Assembly: GCF_017916475.1 (NCBI RefSeq)
Contig: NZ_JAFMTB010000003.1
Span: forward strand, 160,009 to 224,008
Direction: 5' to 3'
DNA: 64,000 nt
Origin: Patulibacter sp. SYSU D01012
GTDB taxonomy: Bacteria; Actinomycetota; Thermoleophilia; Solirubrobacterales; Solirubrobacteraceae
Within the stretch, counting starts at the first letter, position 1. Every line of letters begins with the position of its first letter. The notes under the pieces were generated by a model that saw only the letters and a list, made by a program, of their open reading frames with translations, did no database searches and was not told the origin of the DNA. A program made the translations under genes and the position numbers. Shown piece after piece: positions 1 through 8,182 of this stretch.

Positions 1-1041
1 AAGCGGATCGCGCAGGCGCTGCCCGTGCTGCGGCCGACGTACTTCTTCGCGGTGCCGCGGGTGTGGGAGAAGTTCGTCGCGGGCATCGAGGCGAAGCTCG
101 GCGCGCTGCCGGACGAGGCGCGGGGGATGGCGCAGGCGGCGATGGGCGCGGCCGTGCGCGCGGTGCGGCTGCGGCAGGCCGGCGACCCGGTGCCCGACGA
201 GCTCGCGGCCGCGGTCGCGCAGGCCGAGGAGCGGCTGTTCGCGCCGATGCGCGCGGCGCTCGGCCTGGACCGGGCGCAGGCCCTCGGCGTGGGTGCGGCC
301 CCCGTCCCGCTCGAGACCCTGGAGACGCTGCACGCCATCGGCCTGGAGGTCGGCGAGATCTGGGGCATGACCGAGGCGTGCGCGTGCGGCGCGATGAACC
401 GCCCGGGCCGCGCGAAGCTCGGCACCGTCGGTCCGCCGCTGCCGGGCGTCGAGCTGCGGCTGGCCGAGGACGGCGAGGTCGAGCTGCGCGGCTCGATGCT
501 GATGGAGCGCTACCGCAACCGGCCGGACGCGACGGCCGAGGTGCTGCGCGACGACGGGTGGTACGCCACGGGCGACGTCGGCACGTTCGACGACGACGGG
601 TTCCTGCGGATCGTGGACCGCAAGAAGGAGCTGATCATCAACGCGGCGGGCAAGAACATGTCGCCGGCGAACATCGAGGCGACGCTGAAGGCCGCGCACG
701 GCCTGATCGGCCAGGTCTGCGTCTTCGGCGACCGGCGCCCCTACAACGTCGCGCTCGTCGTCCTCGACCCCGACGTGGCCCCGGTCTGGGCGGCGGCGCA
801 CGGGATCGCGGCGACCGACCCCGCGGCGCTCGCGGAGGAGCCCGCGGTGCGCGAGGCCGTCGCGGCGGCGATCGAGGAGGCGAACGCGCGCCTGTCCCGC
901 GTCGAGCAGGTCAAGCGCTTCGAGCTGTTGCGCCACGACTGGCTGCCGGGCGGCGACGAGCTGACGCCGACGATGAAGCTGAAGCGGAAGCCGATCGCCG
1001 CGAAGTACGCGGCGACCGTCGACGCGCTCTACGCCGGCTGA
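1..1041 (+). CDS. Long-chain acyl-CoA synthetase (AMP-binding), C-terminal part
   Basis: This is the 3' part of an ANL-superfamily adenylating enzyme that converts fatty acids to acyl-CoA with ATP. The frame is open from base 1 and the N-terminal half lies outside the window, so the first in-frame GTG at 25 is not the real start. Visible motifs are the FadD-type stretch RPTYFFAVPRVWEKF, the A5 region EIWGMTEAC, the A7 region YATGDVG, the hinge DRKKELIINAAGKN and a C-terminal KLKRKP containing the expected catalytic lysine. The N-terminal ATP P-loop cannot be checked. Its last 13 bp overlap the 3' end of the convergent desaturase gene, so both may act in fatty-acid handling. The exact chain-length preference cannot be read. 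Confidence 0.93.
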   Translation, partial: KRIAQALPVLRPTYFFAVPRVWEKFVAGIEAKLGALPDEARGMAQAAMGAAVRAVRLRQAGDPVPDELAAAVAQAEERLFAPMRAALGLDRAQALGVGAAPVPLETLETLHAIGLEVGEIWGMTEACACGAMNRPGRAKLGTVGPPLPGVELRLAEDGEVELRGSMLMERYRNRPDATAEVLRDDGWYATGDVGTFDDDGFLRIVDRKKELIINAAGKNMSPANIEATLKAAHGLIGQVCVFGDRRPYNVALVVLDPDVAPVWAAAHGIAATDPAALAEEPAVREAVAAAIEEANARLSRVEQVKRFELLRHDWLPGGDELTPTMKLKRKPIAAKYAATVDALYAG

Positions 1042-2087
1042 GCGGCGGCCGCGGGCGCCTGGGCGGCCTCGCGCCAGGTCACCAGGCGCCCGCGCACCGG
1101 GCACCACAGCTTCAGGCGCATGGACCGGATGCCGTCGCGGACGGTCAGCACCGGCACGCCGTGGAAGACGGCCAGGTCGTCGTGCGCCGCCTGCAGGCGG
1201 TAGTTCGGGATCCGGGCGCTCAGGTGGTGCACGTGGTGCAGCCCGATGTTGCCCGTGAACCACTGCAGCGGCTGCGGCAGGCGCAGGTACGAGCTGCCCT
1301 GCAGCGCGGCGTCGGCGTAGTCCCACTCGCCGGTGTTCTCCCAGTACGCGTCCTCGAACTGGTGCTGCACGTAGAAGAGCCACACGCCGGCGCCGCCGGC
1401 CAGCCACACGAGCGGCATCTGGACGAGCAGGAACTCCTGCCAGCCCATGAGCACGCACAGGACGGCGACCTTCGCGACGAGGACGAGGTTCGTCGCGATG
1501 ATGCTGCGGCGGATGCGGGGGCGCTGGCCCTTCCGCCAGATCCGCGGCTCGATGACGAGCGCGACGATCGGGCCCAGGCCGAGCATGACGATCGGGTTGC
1601 GCGTCAGGCGGTAGACCGTCCGGGCGCCCCACGACGCGTTGCGGTACTCCTCCACCGTCATCGTCGGCACGTCGCCCTCGCCGCGGCGGTCCAGGTCGCC
1701 GGCGGTCGCGTGATGCACCGCGTGGCTGTGGCGCCACGCCGAGAACGGCGTGTAGACCAGGAGCGCCGCGGCCACGCCCAGCACATGGTTGCCGCGCTTG
1801 CTCGGCAGGAAGTTGCCGTGCGCGCAGTCGTGGAAGACGATGTAGGTGCGCAGCAGGAAGCCGGCGGTGGGGATCGCGGCGAGCAGCGTCAGCCAGTACG
1901 AGACGTCGAGCAGCAGGTACATCCCCACGAACCCGAGCACGTACGGGACGATCGACGTGAGGACGTCGAGGACGCTGCGGCGCACGTCGGGCTGCGCGTA
2001 CGGCGCGACCGCCGCCTTCCAGTCGTGCTTGGGCGGGCGAGACGCGGCGGCGCGGCTCGCCGGCGGCGGGCTGCTCAGGGTGTGCAT
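1029..2087 (-). CDS. Membrane fatty acid desaturase
   Basis: A 352-residue integral membrane di-iron desaturase that would insert a double bond into acyl chains in the membrane. All three histidine clusters are present: HDCAH at about residues 86-90, HSHAVHH at about 120-126 and HHVHH at about 284-288. An extra QHQFE lies at about 241-245. Hydrophobic segments at about 45-80, 100-115, 165-180 and 195-240 fit the usual four-helix layout. The ATG at 2087 is chosen because upstream sequence in the same frame is not protein-like and a GGAG element precedes it. The gene converges with the acyl-CoA synthetase. The electron donor is not encoded nearby. Regiospecificity (delta-9 versus omega-6/12 type) cannot be decided from the motifs. 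Confidence 0.93.
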   Translation of the reverse strand: MHTLSSPPPASRAAASRPPKHDWKAAVAPYAQPDVRRSVLDVLTSIVPYVLGFVGMYLLLDVSYWLTLLAAIPTAGFLLRTYIVFHDCAHGNFLPSKRGNHVLGVAAALLVYTPFSAWRHSHAVHHATAGDLDRRGEGDVPTMTVEEYRNASWGARTVYRLTRNPIVMLGLGPIVALVIEPRIWRKGQRPRIRRSIIATNLVLVAKVAVLCVLMGWQEFLLVQMPLVWLAGGAGVWLFYVQHQFEDAYWENTGEWDYADAALQGSSYLRLPQPLQWFTGNIGLHHVHHLSARIPNYRLQAAHDDLAVFHGVPVLTVRDGIRSMRLKLWCPVRGRLVTWREAAQAPAAAAQPA

Positions 2088-2200
2088 GTCGCGGGAACTC
2101 CGGGTCGGGCTCGGGCCCCTGCGACGACGATCGAGGCAGGTAGCTGTCCGCGCAGTGTGGCGGGTCCGGCGCCGTCGCGTCGAGGTTTTCGCCGGCGAGC

Positions 2201-2231
2201 GGTCACACGCGGGGCGCCTCGCCCGTACTAC
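2201..2231 (+). promoter_or_regulatory. Putative ECF-sigma promoter, copy 1
   Basis: GGTCACAC (2201-2208), 16 nt, then GTACTAC (2225-2231). The same two-block motif with identical spacing lies in front of the sigma-factor gene at 2617-2647. An ATG begins exactly 11 nt after the first base of the -10 block in this copy, and a GTG does so in the other. This suggests a leaderless transcript recognised by the adjacent ECF sigma factor. The assignment to that sigma factor is inference. Confidence 0.65.
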
Positions 2232-2235
2232 AGGC

Positions 2236-2328
2236 ATGCGTCCCGTCGTCCCGTCCCTGCGCGCCGGCGTCCCGGCCGCGCGCCCCCGTCCCGCCCTCGG
2301 TCGCGCGCGACGCGGCCCGGAGGCCTGA
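2236..2328 (+). CDS. Possible leaderless 30-codon leader ORF
   Basis: An ATG placed where transcription from the promoter copy 1 should start opens a 30-codon frame rich in Arg, Pro and Ala, ending in TGA at 2326-2328, two bases before the GTG of the next gene. The Shine-Dalgarno sequence GGAGG of that next gene lies inside its last codons. I do not recognise the peptide. It may serve only to bring ribosomes to the downstream start, or the start may be coincidental. Two shorter arrangements of the same kind occur at 24574 and 63128. Confidence 0.35.
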   Translation: MRPVVPSLRAGVPAARPRPALGRARRGPEA

Positions 2329-2330
2329 CC

Positions 2331-2594
2331 GTGCGCTTCCACGCGCCGGACGGGCGCGTCCTGCAGGTCGAGCGGATCGGCGGCCTGCACACGTACGCCG
2401 CGCGGGTCGAGCGCGGCCCGTGGACCGCGCTCGGCGGCCTGCGCACCGTGGCCCTCGAGGCGCTCGGGGCGCAGACCGATGCCGCGTGGCTCGACCGGAT
2501 GGAGGCGTACGTCACGGCCGGCGAGTCGCTGCCTCGCGCGCTGACCGCCGCGGACCACGCGGCGGACGGCGCGGCGCTGGCCGCGGGCGCCTGA
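2331..2594 (+). CDS. Small hypothetical protein (87 aa), probable ECF-sigma target
   Basis: A short soluble protein of 87 residues with no family I recognise. It begins VRFHAPDGRVLQVERIGG and reads like a small beta-rich domain followed by a helical, alanine-rich tail; there is no signal peptide or membrane segment. The GTG at 2331 is chosen because GGAGG ends 7 nt upstream. It lies between two copies of the putative sigma promoter: copy 1 (2201) would transcribe it and copy 2 (2617) starts just after its stop. It is therefore a likely member of the small regulon of the adjacent sigma factor. Whether it senses, signals or responds cannot be told. Confidence 0.6.
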   Translation: MRFHAPDGRVLQVERIGGLHTYAARVERGPWTALGGLRTVALEALGAQTDAAWLDRMEAYVTAGESLPRALTAADHAADGAALAAGA

Positions 2595-2616
2595 GCGGGC
2601 CGGGCGCGGGCGGTCC

Positions 2617-2647
2617 GGTCACACGGGCGGCGGGGTCCGCGTAGTAC
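2617..2647 (+). promoter_or_regulatory. Putative autoregulatory ECF-sigma promoter, copy 2
   Basis: GGTCACAC (2617-2624), 16 nt, then GTAGTAC (2641-2647), followed four bases later by the GTG of the sigma gene. It matches the copy at 2201-2231 in both blocks and in spacing. ECF sigma factors typically activate their own promoter, so this arrangement suggests positive autoregulation of a leaderless operon mRNA. Confidence 0.68.
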
Positions 2648-2651
2648 TCAC

Positions 2652-3212
2652 GTGCCACCCGACCGCCGCACCGACGAGGAGCTCCTCGCGGCCTCACGGA
2701 CCGAGCCCGAGGCGTTCGGCGTCCTGTACCGCCGCCACGTGCGGCCGCTGCTGGCGTACCTCGTGCGGCGGACGGGCCGCCCCGAGCTTGCGGCCGACAT
2801 CTGCGCCGAGACGTTCGCGACGGTCCTCGAGCGCCTCGACGCGTACGACGAGGCGCGCGGCCACGTGCGCGGCTGGCTCTTCTCCATCGCGAGCAACGCG
2901 CTCGTCGACGCGGTGCGGCGCGGGCAGGTCGAGGACCGGGCCCGTCGGCGCCTCGGCATCCTGCCGCGCGCGCTGACCGACGACGACCTGGCGCGCATCG
3001 ACGACCTGCTCTCGCACGAGGGCGACGACGTCGCGGCGCTCGTGGAGGGGCTGCCCGAGGAGCAGCGGGAGGCGCTGGTGGCCCGGGTGGTGCAGGAGCG
3101 CGACTACGGCGAGATCGCGGCGACGCTCGCGGTGTCGGAGGCGGTCGTGCGGCAGCGGGTCAGCCGCGGGCTCCGCGTGCTGCGGGGACAGCTGAGGGGA
3201 GCGGGGCGATGA
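2652..3212 (+). CDS. ECF-type RNA polymerase sigma factor
   Basis: A 186-residue group 4 (ECF) sigma factor. Region 2 covers about residues 20-90 (AFGVLYRRHVRPLLAYLVR, then GHVRGWLFSIASNALVD for -10 recognition). Region 4 covers about 125-180 with the helix-turn-helix YGEIAATLAVSEAVVRQRVS for -35 recognition. There is no C-terminal extension. The GTG at 2652 has no Shine-Dalgarno sequence but sits where transcription from the promoter at 2617 would begin. It overlaps the next gene by 4 bp (ATGA), which is the classic layout for a sigma factor co-transcribed with its membrane partner. The signal it answers is unknown. Confidence 0.95.
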   Translation: MPPDRRTDEELLAASRTEPEAFGVLYRRHVRPLLAYLVRRTGRPELAADICAETFATVLERLDAYDEARGHVRGWLFSIASNALVDAVRRGQVEDRARRRLGILPRALTDDDLARIDDLLSHEGDDVAALVEGLPEEQREALVARVVQERDYGEIAATLAVSEAVVRQRVSRGLRVLRGQLRGAGR

Positions 3213-4441
3213 GCGACTTCATCGACGGGCTCGAGCGCGACCTGGTGGCGGCGGCCCGGCGGCGCGCCGAGGGGCGACTGCCGGCGGCGTCCCGTCGGCG
3301 GGGCGGACCGTGGGGGCCGTGGTCCCTGCGCACCGTCGTCGCCGCGGTGGCCCTGACGGGGGCGACGGCCGCGGCGGCGGGCGCCGGCACCCTGTACGCG
3401 CTGCGCGGCAGCGTCATCCCGGCGCCGGACGCGGCCGACGTGCCGCGCGAGCAGACGCCCGTGCCCGGCAGCGGCCGGGTCGCGTCCCTGCGCGTGGCCG
3501 ATCCCGCGGGCGACGCGCCGCCGTGGACCCTGCGGATCGCCCGCAGCGACACGGGCTACCTGTGCAGCACGGTCGGCCAGGTGCAGGACGGCGACTTCGG
3601 CATCGTCGGCCTGGACCGGCGCTTCCGCCCGCTGGCCGACGGCATCGCCGACTCGTGCGGGCAGGAGCAGCGCGGCACGGCCAGCCTGCTCGGCGCCCGG
3701 GTCTTCGACGGCCGGACGCCGCGCGAGGTGCGGACGGTCGTCAACGGGGTCGCCGGCCGGGACCTCCGCCGGGTCGACGTGGAGACCGCGGGCGGCACGA
3801 CGCGGGCGGCCGTCGACCCGCAGGCCGGCGCGTTCGCGGCCGTGCTCCGGGGCTACCCCGAGGACCTGGGGCTGCGGGTGCGCCTGCGGTTCGCCGACGG
3901 CCGCACGCAGCGCGAGGACCTGGGCTGGGATCCGACGCTCGTGCTGGACCCCGAGGGCGGACGGGCGTGGCGGGCGCAGGGGACGAGCTTCTCGGACGAC
4001 GGGCGGAGCTGCGCGTCGTTCTCCTGGGCCCGCCAAGACCCCCGAGCGCCGCGCAGCCCGGTGGTCTGCGGCGCCCTGCGCGCTGCGAACGACCACCCGT
4101 ACGGCGTCGCCTTCGCGGTGCGCCGCCTGGCGGGCCGGCGCCCGGTCCCCGGTCCGTTCGGGTGGAGCTCGAGCTGGCGGGGCGCGCCGGCGCGCACCGC
4201 GGTCTGGGGCTCCGCGGGCGAGGACGTGCGGCGCGTGACGGTGCTGCGCCCCGGGGCGCCCCCGCAGCCGGCCCTCCAGCGGCGCGCGTGGAACATCCTG
4301 GCGGTCCTCCCCGGGGACGTCGATCCTGCCGACCTGCGCGTGCGGGTCGAGCTGCGCGACGGTCGGACGCGCACGTACCGCGGCGACACCAACCTCGTGC
4401 GGCACCCGGTGCCGCTCCCGATCCACGGAGGTCGCAAGTGA
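3209..4441 (+). CDS. Membrane-anchored sigma-associated protein (candidate anti-sigma factor)
   Basis: A 410-residue protein with about 40 cytoplasmic residues (MSDFIDGLERDLVAAARRR then a basic stretch), one membrane helix at about 43-65 and a large extracytoplasmic domain of about 340 residues. The topology and the 4-bp overlap with the sigma gene suggest an anti-sigma factor, but the zinc-type HxxxCxxC motif is absent and the cytoplasmic part is short. The external domain has paired cysteines flanking a GxFG...FRPL stretch (about residues 115-150), and a related segment appears in the next protein. I infer that it senses an envelope signal; the function is not established. Confidence 0.7.
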   Translation: MSDFIDGLERDLVAAARRRAEGRLPAASRRRGGPWGPWSLRTVVAAVALTGATAAAAGAGTLYALRGSVIPAPDAADVPREQTPVPGSGRVASLRVADPAGDAPPWTLRIARSDTGYLCSTVGQVQDGDFGIVGLDRRFRPLADGIADSCGQEQRGTASLLGARVFDGRTPREVRTVVNGVAGRDLRRVDVETAGGTTRAAVDPQAGAFAAVLRGYPEDLGLRVRLRFADGRTQREDLGWDPTLVLDPEGGRAWRAQGTSFSDDGRSCASFSWARQDPRAPRSPVVCGALRAANDHPYGVAFAVRRLAGRRPVPGPFGWSSSWRGAPARTAVWGSAGEDVRRVTVLRPGAPPQPALQRRAWNILAVLPGDVDPADLRVRVELRDGRTRTYRGDTNLVRHPVPLPIHGGRK

Positions 4442-5742
4442 CCGCTCCCGCCCGCCGGCCGCTGGTGCGGCTGCTCCTCGTGGCGCTGCTCGTCGGCGTC
4501 GTCGCCGGCGGCCTGGCCGCGCTGCTGCTGCCCGCCACCCGCGCCGCGGACCGCGCGACCGGCGCCGCGCAGCGCGCCGCCCGGCCGGGCGCCGTGCTGC
4601 GGACGGCGGCCGCGCGCCCCGAGCCGCGCGAGCCCGGACGCCTGCTGCTGCGGGTCCACGGCACCCCGCGGATCGAGGCCCGAGCGGCGGATCCGCTCGG
4701 CGGTCCCGACTGGGCGGTCCGCGTGTTCCGCGCTGACCGCACCTTCCACGACCCCCGGCGGCACGGCCGGCTGGTGACCATCGGGACGAGCCGCTGCGTG
4801 CAGCTCGGGCGTCTCCACCGGGGGCGGTTCGGCTGGCTCGACGGAGCCGGCACGTTCCGGCCGGTCCGCCCGAGCCTGTTCGCGGCACCCGCGTGGTGCG
4901 GCTCGCGGCGCCCCGACCTGCGGGGCGACCCGCACGTCGATGCGCTGACCGCGATCACCGGCATCGACGACGAGCGTCCGCGCCTGGGCGCCACCGTGCT
5001 GTGGGGGCTCGTCGGCCCGGCGGCGCGCGACGTGCGGACGAGCATCGGCGGCCGGGAGGAACGCGGCGCGGCCGGCGGACCCGACGGCGCCATCCTGCGG
5101 GTCGCCCGACCCGCCGCGGCGCGTCGCGGGATCGCCGTGTCCCTCCGCTACCCCGGCGACCGCGCGGCGCGGACGCGCGTCGTCCGTCGGCGGTCCGTCC
5201 CGGCGCGCATCGGCGTCCGGGCGCCGGCTCCCGGCGGGGGCGTGCCCTTCGCGCTGCCGACGGTCCGGGGCCCGCGGGGCTGGTGCGTCGGGCCGGTCGG
5301 ACGGGTCGTCGAGGGCCGCGTCGGCCGGATCACCTTCGGGCTCGGCACGTTCGCGGAGACGACCGCCGCCGAGGTGCGCCGGATGGATCGGGGCTGCGCC
5401 CGCCGACCGCCGCGGCTGACCCGGCGCATGCCGGCGGTCGTCCACTCGGGCGGCGGGGACATGGGCGGCGAGCCGGACGACGTCGTCGGCGAGCGCGAGC
5501 CGGACCACGTCACCCGCCGCACCCTGCCGGGGCTGACGTACTTCGGCGGCCGCGTGCGCGACGACGTCGTCGCCATCACCCTGAAGACGCCGCGCGACAT
5601 CCGCACGGTGCGACCGACCGGGCCGGCCCACGCGTTCCTCGCCGTCGTCGACGGCACGTTCGCGAGCGGCCGCAGCCGCACGATCTACCGGTTCGCCGAC
5701 GGCACGACCCGCGTGGACGGGTTCGGGCTCGGGATGTTCTGA
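4438..5742 (+). CDS. Secreted or membrane-anchored paralogue of the preceding protein
   Basis: A protein of 434 residues read from the GTG at 4438, which overlaps the preceding stop as GTGA. A hydrophobic segment (LVRLLLVALLVGVVAGGLAA) at about residues 9-28 is a signal anchor or uncleaved signal peptide; the rest is Arg/Gly-rich and extracytoplasmic. A stretch at about 118-160 (C..LG.LHRGRFGW...FRPV...WCG) resembles the cysteine-flanked stretch of the previous protein, so the two look like diverged tandem duplicates. No enzymatic motif is visible. It is probably co-transcribed with the sigma factor as a partner or effector. Confidence 0.72.
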   Translation: MTAPARRPLVRLLLVALLVGVVAGGLAALLLPATRAADRATGAAQRAARPGAVLRTAAARPEPREPGRLLLRVHGTPRIEARAADPLGGPDWAVRVFRADRTFHDPRRHGRLVTIGTSRCVQLGRLHRGRFGWLDGAGTFRPVRPSLFAAPAWCGSRRPDLRGDPHVDALTAITGIDDERPRLGATVLWGLVGPAARDVRTSIGGREERGAAGGPDGAILRVARPAAARRGIAVSLRYPGDRAARTRVVRRRSVPARIGVRAPAPGGGVPFALPTVRGPRGWCVGPVGRVVEGRVGRITFGLGTFAETTAAEVRRMDRGCARRPPRLTRRMPAVVHSGGGDMGGEPDDVVGEREPDHVTRRTLPGLTYFGGRVRDDVVAITLKTPRDIRTVRPTGPAHAFLAVVDGTFASGRSRTIYRFADGTTRVDGFGLGMF

Positions 5743-5821
5743 GCCCGTCGCGGCGGCGCATCCCCGGCGGCCCGACCGGGTAGGCAGCGGGCGACCCCGT
5801 TCCCCGACCCGGAGGCGACCC

Positions 5822-6103
5822 ATGTCCGGCAGCACCTCGAAGACGACGACGGATCACGACGAGATCAGGCGCTGGGTGGAGGAGCACGACGGCAAGCCCG
5901 CCACCGTCAAGGCGACGGAGGAGGGCGGCGAGCCGGGCGTGCTGCGCATCGACTTCCCCGGGGGCGACAGCGACCGGCTCGAGCGGATCTCCTGGGAGGA
6001 CTTCTTCGCGAAGTTCGAGGAGGAGGGCCTGGCGCTGCTCTACCAGGAGCAGAAGGCCGACGGCAGCGACTCCACGTTCGCGAAGTTCGTGTCGCGCTCG
6101 TGA
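5822..6103 (+). CDS. Small acidic conserved-type protein (93 aa)
   Basis: A 93-residue, strongly acidic cytosolic protein beginning MSGSTSKTTTDHDEIRRW, with a middle block GVLRIDFPGGDSDRLERISW and an end ALLYQEQKADGSDSTFAKFV. I recall similar short proteins of unknown function in many bacteria, sometimes mislabelled as metabolic enzymes; that is memory rather than a search. The start is supported by GGAGG 7 nt upstream. Its TGA overlaps the GTG of the glycosyltransferase gene, so the two are translated together. No function is proposed. Confidence 0.82.
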   Translation: MSGSTSKTTTDHDEIRRWVEEHDGKPATVKATEEGGEPGVLRIDFPGGDSDRLERISWEDFFAKFEEEGLALLYQEQKADGSDSTFAKFVSRS

Positions 6104-8088
6104 CGGACGCGACGACCCTGCCGGAGACCGCCCCGGCGGAGCCGGTCGCCGTTCCCGACGCGGCCCGCGCCGACGGCCCGCCCCGGGCGGGCCGGTCCGC
6201 GGCCGCCGATCCGCGGGCCGGGGCGGCGCCCGCCGCCGGCGGACGCGCCGCCACCGACGTCACCGTCGTCATCGCCACCCGCGGCCGCGCCGCGCGCCTG
6301 GACGCGACGCTCACCGCGCTGCGCGACGCCTCGCCCGGCGTGGCGGTCATCGTCTGCGACGACGCCTCCGCGGACGACGAGACCGCGCGCGTGGCCCGGC
6401 GTCACGACGGCGTCACCCTCGTCCGCCTGCGCCACAACGCCGGCGCCGCCGCGCGCAACGCCGGGGCGCGCGAGGCCCGCACGCCGCTCGTGGCGTTCTG
6501 CGACGACGACTCGTGGTTCCTGCCCGGCGCGCTCGACCGGGCCGCGGAGCACTTCGCCGCCGACCCGCGGCTGGCGCTGCTGAACGGCCGCATCCTCGTC
6601 GGCGACGACCAACGCCTGGATCCCGTCTGCGACCTGATGGCGCGCAGCCCGCTCGGCCGCGCCCCCGCCGGGCCCGAGATCCTCGGCTTCCTCGCGTGCG
6701 CCGCCGTCGTGCGGCGGGACGCCTTCCTGGCCGTCGGCGGCTTCCCGCGCCGCTACGGGATCGGCGGCGAGGAGGCGCCCGTCGCGATCGACCTGGCCGC
6801 GGCGGGCTGGCGCGGCGCGTACGCCGCGGACGTCCTGGCCCGGCACCTCCCCGACGCCGCCCGGCACCCTGGGCCGCGGCGGGCCCGAACCACCCGCAAC
6901 GACCTGTGGACGACGTGGCGTCGCCGACCCGTGGGCACCGCCCTGCGCGCGACCGTGGGCGTCGCGCGCCAGGCCCGGCGCGACGAGCACGTCCGCGACG
7001 GGCTGCGCCAGGCGGTCGCCGGCCTGCCGTGGGCGCTCGCCACCCGCCGCGCGCCGTCGGCGGCCCTCGAGTCGCGGCTGCGCGACCTCGACGCCCAGAA
7101 CGCGGCGCGCTCGCCCGCGGGCCTGCCGCCGCTGCCGCCGCACGAGCTGCGGGCGGGGCGTCCCGTGCGGCCGGGCGAGCGCACCACCGTCGTCATCGCC
7201 GCGCGCAACGGCTGGCACCAGCTGGAGCGGACGCTGGCGGAGCTCGCCGCCCTGCCGGAGCGGCCGCCGGTGATCGTCGTGGACGACGCGTCGCAGGACG
7301 GCACGGCGGCGCACGTCCAGGCGGCGCACCCCGACGTGACGGTCGTGCGGCTCCGGGAGCGCCGCGGACCGGTCGCCCGCAACGCCGGCGTCCGGCTGGC
7401 CCGCACCCCGTACGTCGCGTTCGCGGACGCGGACTCGTGGTGGGCGCCCGGCACGCTCGACGCGGCCGCCGACCTGTTCGACGCCCATCCCGAGCTGGGG
7501 CTCGTGACCGCCCGGATCCTCGTGGGGGAGGACGGGCGGGTCGACCCGATCTCGGACGAGATGGCGGCGAGCCCGCTGCCGTGGGACCCCGAGCTTCCGG
7601 GACACCCGCTCGTGTCGTTCATGGGCGGCGCCTCGGCCGTGCGCCGGCGCGCGTTCGTCGACGTCGGCGGCTTCGAGGAGCGGCTCGTCGTCGGCGGCGA
7701 GGAGGAGCTCGTCGGCACCGAGCTGGTCACCGCCGGGTGGGCGATGCGCTACGTCCCCGAGCTCGTCGTGCACCACCACCCCGAGGGCGAGCGCCGCGGC
7801 GAGGTGCGCGCCCTGGGGCTGCGCAACGCGCTGTGGTTCCTGTGGCGGCGGCGGCCGTGGCCCACGGCGCTGTCGTGGAGCGCGCACCTGGTCCGCGCGT
7901 CGGGGCCGCGGACGGAGACGGCGCGCGGCGTGGCGCTGGCGCTGCGCGGCCTGCCGTGGGCGCTCGCCACGCGGCGGCGGCCCGCGCCGTGGACGGAGCG
8001 GGGCATGCACGCGATCGAGCGCCAGCGCCGCGGCTCGCGCGCCCGCGACTACGGCGCGTACCCCGAGGTGCCCGCGGTCCTGGACTGA
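6100..8088 (+). CDS. Tandem two-domain family 2 glycosyltransferase
   Basis: A 662-residue protein made of two full GT-A glycosyltransferase modules. Module 1 (about 47-325) opens TDVTVVIATRGRAARLDATL and carries the metal-binding stretch FCDDDSWFLPGAL. Module 2 (about 362-650) opens TTVVIAARNGWHQLERTL and carries FADADSWWAPGTL. Each module ends with the same tail (RN-LW--WRRRP, then GLPWALATRR), so this is an internal duplication including the C-terminal extension. There are no membrane helices. It probably transfers two sugars, or one sugar repeatedly, to a cell-surface glycan or lipid; donor and acceptor are unknown. The GTG start overlaps the preceding stop. Confidence 0.92.
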   Translation: MTDATTLPETAPAEPVAVPDAARADGPPRAGRSAAADPRAGAAPAAGGRAATDVTVVIATRGRAARLDATLTALRDASPGVAVIVCDDASADDETARVARRHDGVTLVRLRHNAGAAARNAGAREARTPLVAFCDDDSWFLPGALDRAAEHFAADPRLALLNGRILVGDDQRLDPVCDLMARSPLGRAPAGPEILGFLACAAVVRRDAFLAVGGFPRRYGIGGEEAPVAIDLAAAGWRGAYAADVLARHLPDAARHPGPRRARTTRNDLWTTWRRRPVGTALRATVGVARQARRDEHVRDGLRQAVAGLPWALATRRAPSAALESRLRDLDAQNAARSPAGLPPLPPHELRAGRPVRPGERTTVVIAARNGWHQLERTLAELAALPERPPVIVVDDASQDGTAAHVQAAHPDVTVVRLRERRGPVARNAGVRLARTPYVAFADADSWWAPGTLDAAADLFDAHPELGLVTARILVGEDGRVDPISDEMAASPLPWDPELPGHPLVSFMGGASAVRRRAFVDVGGFEERLVVGGEEELVGTELVTAGWAMRYVPELVVHHHPEGERRGEVRALGLRNALWFLWRRRPWPTALSWSAHLVRASGPRTETARGVALALRGLPWALATRRRPAPWTERGMHAIERQRRGSRARDYGAYPEVPAVLD

Positions 8089-8182
8089 CCGGCCGGCCCG
8101 CCCGCGCACCGCGGCGCCGGACCGGGACGGCCGCCCGCGCCGGGCGGGGCGGCGGCGCCCGTCGGGGCGCCGCCAGCGCCGG

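Noticed and set aside
3104-5835. Long antisense frames across the sigma operon
   Set aside because: The plus-strand frames have clear overlapping starts and stops, membrane segments and sigma motifs; the antisense frames show only compositional bias.
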